From: JBFLVQ01 sp040758525
GTDB lineage: Bacteria > Acidobacteriota > Blastocatellia > Chloracidobacteriales > JADJPF01
Assembly (NCBI GenBank): GCA_040758525.1
Contig: JBFLVQ010000133.1
Location: forward strand, 1 to 16,441
Direction of reading: 5' to 3'
Length of the DNA stretch: 16,441 nt
In this document: positions 15,480 to 16,441 of the stretch, in pieces
Layout of the letters: every line of letters starts with the position of its first letter
Numbering within the stretch: position 1 is the stretch's first letter
Notes under the pieces: model-generated
Told to the model about the DNA's origin: nothing
The model's input: only the letters and a program-made list of their open reading frames with translations
The model's database searches: none
Made by a program: the position numbers and the translations under genes

Positions 15480-16441
15480 TTATGAGCGATCGCGTAACCA
15501 TTGTGCCGACTTGGGCCAAACGATCTTTAAGGCACTAGGACCGATCGAAAGTCCATGATGCCCACCATTCACTCTCAATAATTCCTTATCCTCGCTGCCT
15601 ATCAGATCCATCAAGACTTCTGTTGATCTAGGCGGTACGATATCGTCATGTTGTGCAACCACATTCAGTACTGCGCACTTCACATTCTTCAAGTTGATCG
15701 TTCTTTTTCCCAATCGTAGTCGATTTTGTACAAGCAGGTTGTAGTGGTAAGCATCCTTGATAAACTGGCGAAATGTCTCACCGGCTACCGCTACACCATC
15801 ATTCACCCAATAGTCAAATGCTAAGAAGGTTTTGACATATTCCTCATTATCGATGTTTTCAAGCAGATGCACATACTTGGTAAAGTTCTTCATCGGCTTG
15901 AGCATCATAAATACACTTTGTAACACTGGAAAAGGAATATTGCCACAGGTATCTACTAATCTATCGACATTAAAAAACTCTGGTCTGCCCCAGAGACTGA
16001 GTAAGGAGTTATTATGAAAATCGACGGGCGCTGCTAATAGCACAAGATTCTGTACTAGTTTACCATGTAGTGCCGCATACATAAGCGACATAGTACCGCC
16101 CATACAATAACCTACTAGCGAGATCTTTTTTGCTTGTGCAACATCAAGCACGGCACGTACACTATGAGCTAAGTAGCGGTTGACGTGATCTTCAAGCGTG
16201 GTTGTACAATCACTCTCATCTGGCGTGCCCCAATCGAGCATATAGACATCAAACCCTTCCTTGAGCAGATACTCGACATAACTTTTGCCTGGTGTTAGAT
16301 CAAGTATATAGTATTTGTTAACAAGTGAATTGATAATAAGTAAGGGTATGGGTAAGAGTTTTTTTGCTACTGGTAGATAACGGCGAATTTTCAGCTTGTT
16401 CTCGTAATAAATAACTTGTGAGGGTGTACGTGCAATCTCTG
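15480..16441 (-). CDS. phaC: Poly(3-hydroxyalkanoate) synthase PhaC, class III-like; 5' end outside the window
   Basis: The frame is open through the window edge. The internal ATG at 16241 is not the start, because typical PhaC sequence lies before it (EIARTPSQVIYYENKLKIRR, then LTPGKSYVEYLLKEGFDVYM). About 319 residues are visible. The nucleophile is Cys in GYCMGG (codon 16104-16106). The catalytic Asp in AQHDD lies 153 residues later and the His in NGGHHG a further 29. These are exactly the spacings of the Allochromatium class III synthase (C149, D302, H331), so roughly 37 residues are missing. The enzyme polymerises hydroxyacyl-CoA into storage polyester at the granule surface. Class III needs a PhaE subunit, which would have to lie outside the window. 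It is first among the leftward operon genes seen here. Confidence 0.95.
   Translation of the reverse strand, partial: EIARTPSQVIYYENKLKIRRYLPVAKKLLPIPLLIINSLVNKYYILDLTPGKSYVEYLLKEGFDVYMLDWGTPDESDCTTTLEDHVNRYLAHSVRAVLDVAQAKKISLVGYCMGGTMSLMYAALHGKLVQNLVLLAAPVDFHNNSLLSLWGRPEFFNVDRLVDTCGNIPFPVLQSVFMMLKPMKNFTKYVHLLENIDNEEYVKTFLAFDYWVNDGVAVAGETFRQFIKDAYHYNLLVQNRLRLGKRTINLKNVKCAVLNVVAQHDDIVPPRSTEVLMDLIGSEDKELLRVNGGHHGLSIGPSALKIVWPKSAQWLRDRS

Noticed and set aside
15411..15492. GCGATCGC octamers, like the cyanobacterial HIP1 repeat
   Set aside because: Only a few copies occur in the window and mostly inside genes, so there is no sign of the HIP1-like abundance that would be informative.
15445..15519. 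Longer N-terminus of the lipase-like hydrolase, overlapping phaC
   Set aside because: It would place 25 residues before the signal peptide and overlap the phaC 3' end, whereas the ATG at 15444 has an AGGAG upstream.

Overview
The window is about 16.4 kb of densely coded bacterial chromosome with moderate to low GC. It carries no insertion sequence, phage gene, CRISPR array, tRNA or rRNA that I can recognise. The gene mix (596-residue CstA, NtrC-type regulator plus a good sigma-54 promoter, FHA-PrsW fusion, zinc-finger DnaC-like ATPase, class III-type PHA synthase) suggests a Gram-negative-type lineage that uses sigma-54. A low-GC Acidobacteriota (Blastocatellia-like) host is my best guess, from remembered similarity only; it is an inference and not proven here.

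Left part (1-3931): the 3' end of an alpha-glucan phosphorylase gene converges on a CobB-type sirtuin gene. Divergent from the sirtuin is a membrane protein that joins an FHA domain, a proline-rich linker and a PrsW-family protease. That gene converges on a DnaC/IstB-like AAA+ ATPase with an N-terminal cysteine motif. Both convergent pairs overlap by exactly 4 nt at their stop codons.

Middle (3932-7720): a divergent promoter region leads right into a likely operon of a 98-residue protein of unknown function, the carbon-starvation transporter CstA, and an NtrC-type response regulator with a GAFTSA in place of the GAFTGA loop. A weak intrinsic terminator follows.

Right part (7721-16441): a near-consensus sigma-54 promoter (7787-7802) with a roughly 219-nt leader containing three inverted repeats precedes a secreted modular PHB-depolymerase-family esterase. 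Next come a GPL-repeat protein without a signal peptide and a translationally coupled DUF6941-like protein. On the opposite strand, an operon runs leftward: PHA synthase phaC (5' end outside the window), a secreted lipase-like hydrolase, an MFS transporter, and a secreted enzyme strongly resembling PhaZ7, the Paucimonas depolymerase for amorphous PHB. A bidirectional terminator separates it from the rightward genes.

Read together, the right part looks like a polyester (PHA) locus: polymer synthesis, two or three secreted ester hydrolases of different folds, and a transporter. Carbon-starvation uptake (CstA) and a sigma-54 activator lie immediately upstream. The functional coupling is an inference from gene order and one promoter motif.
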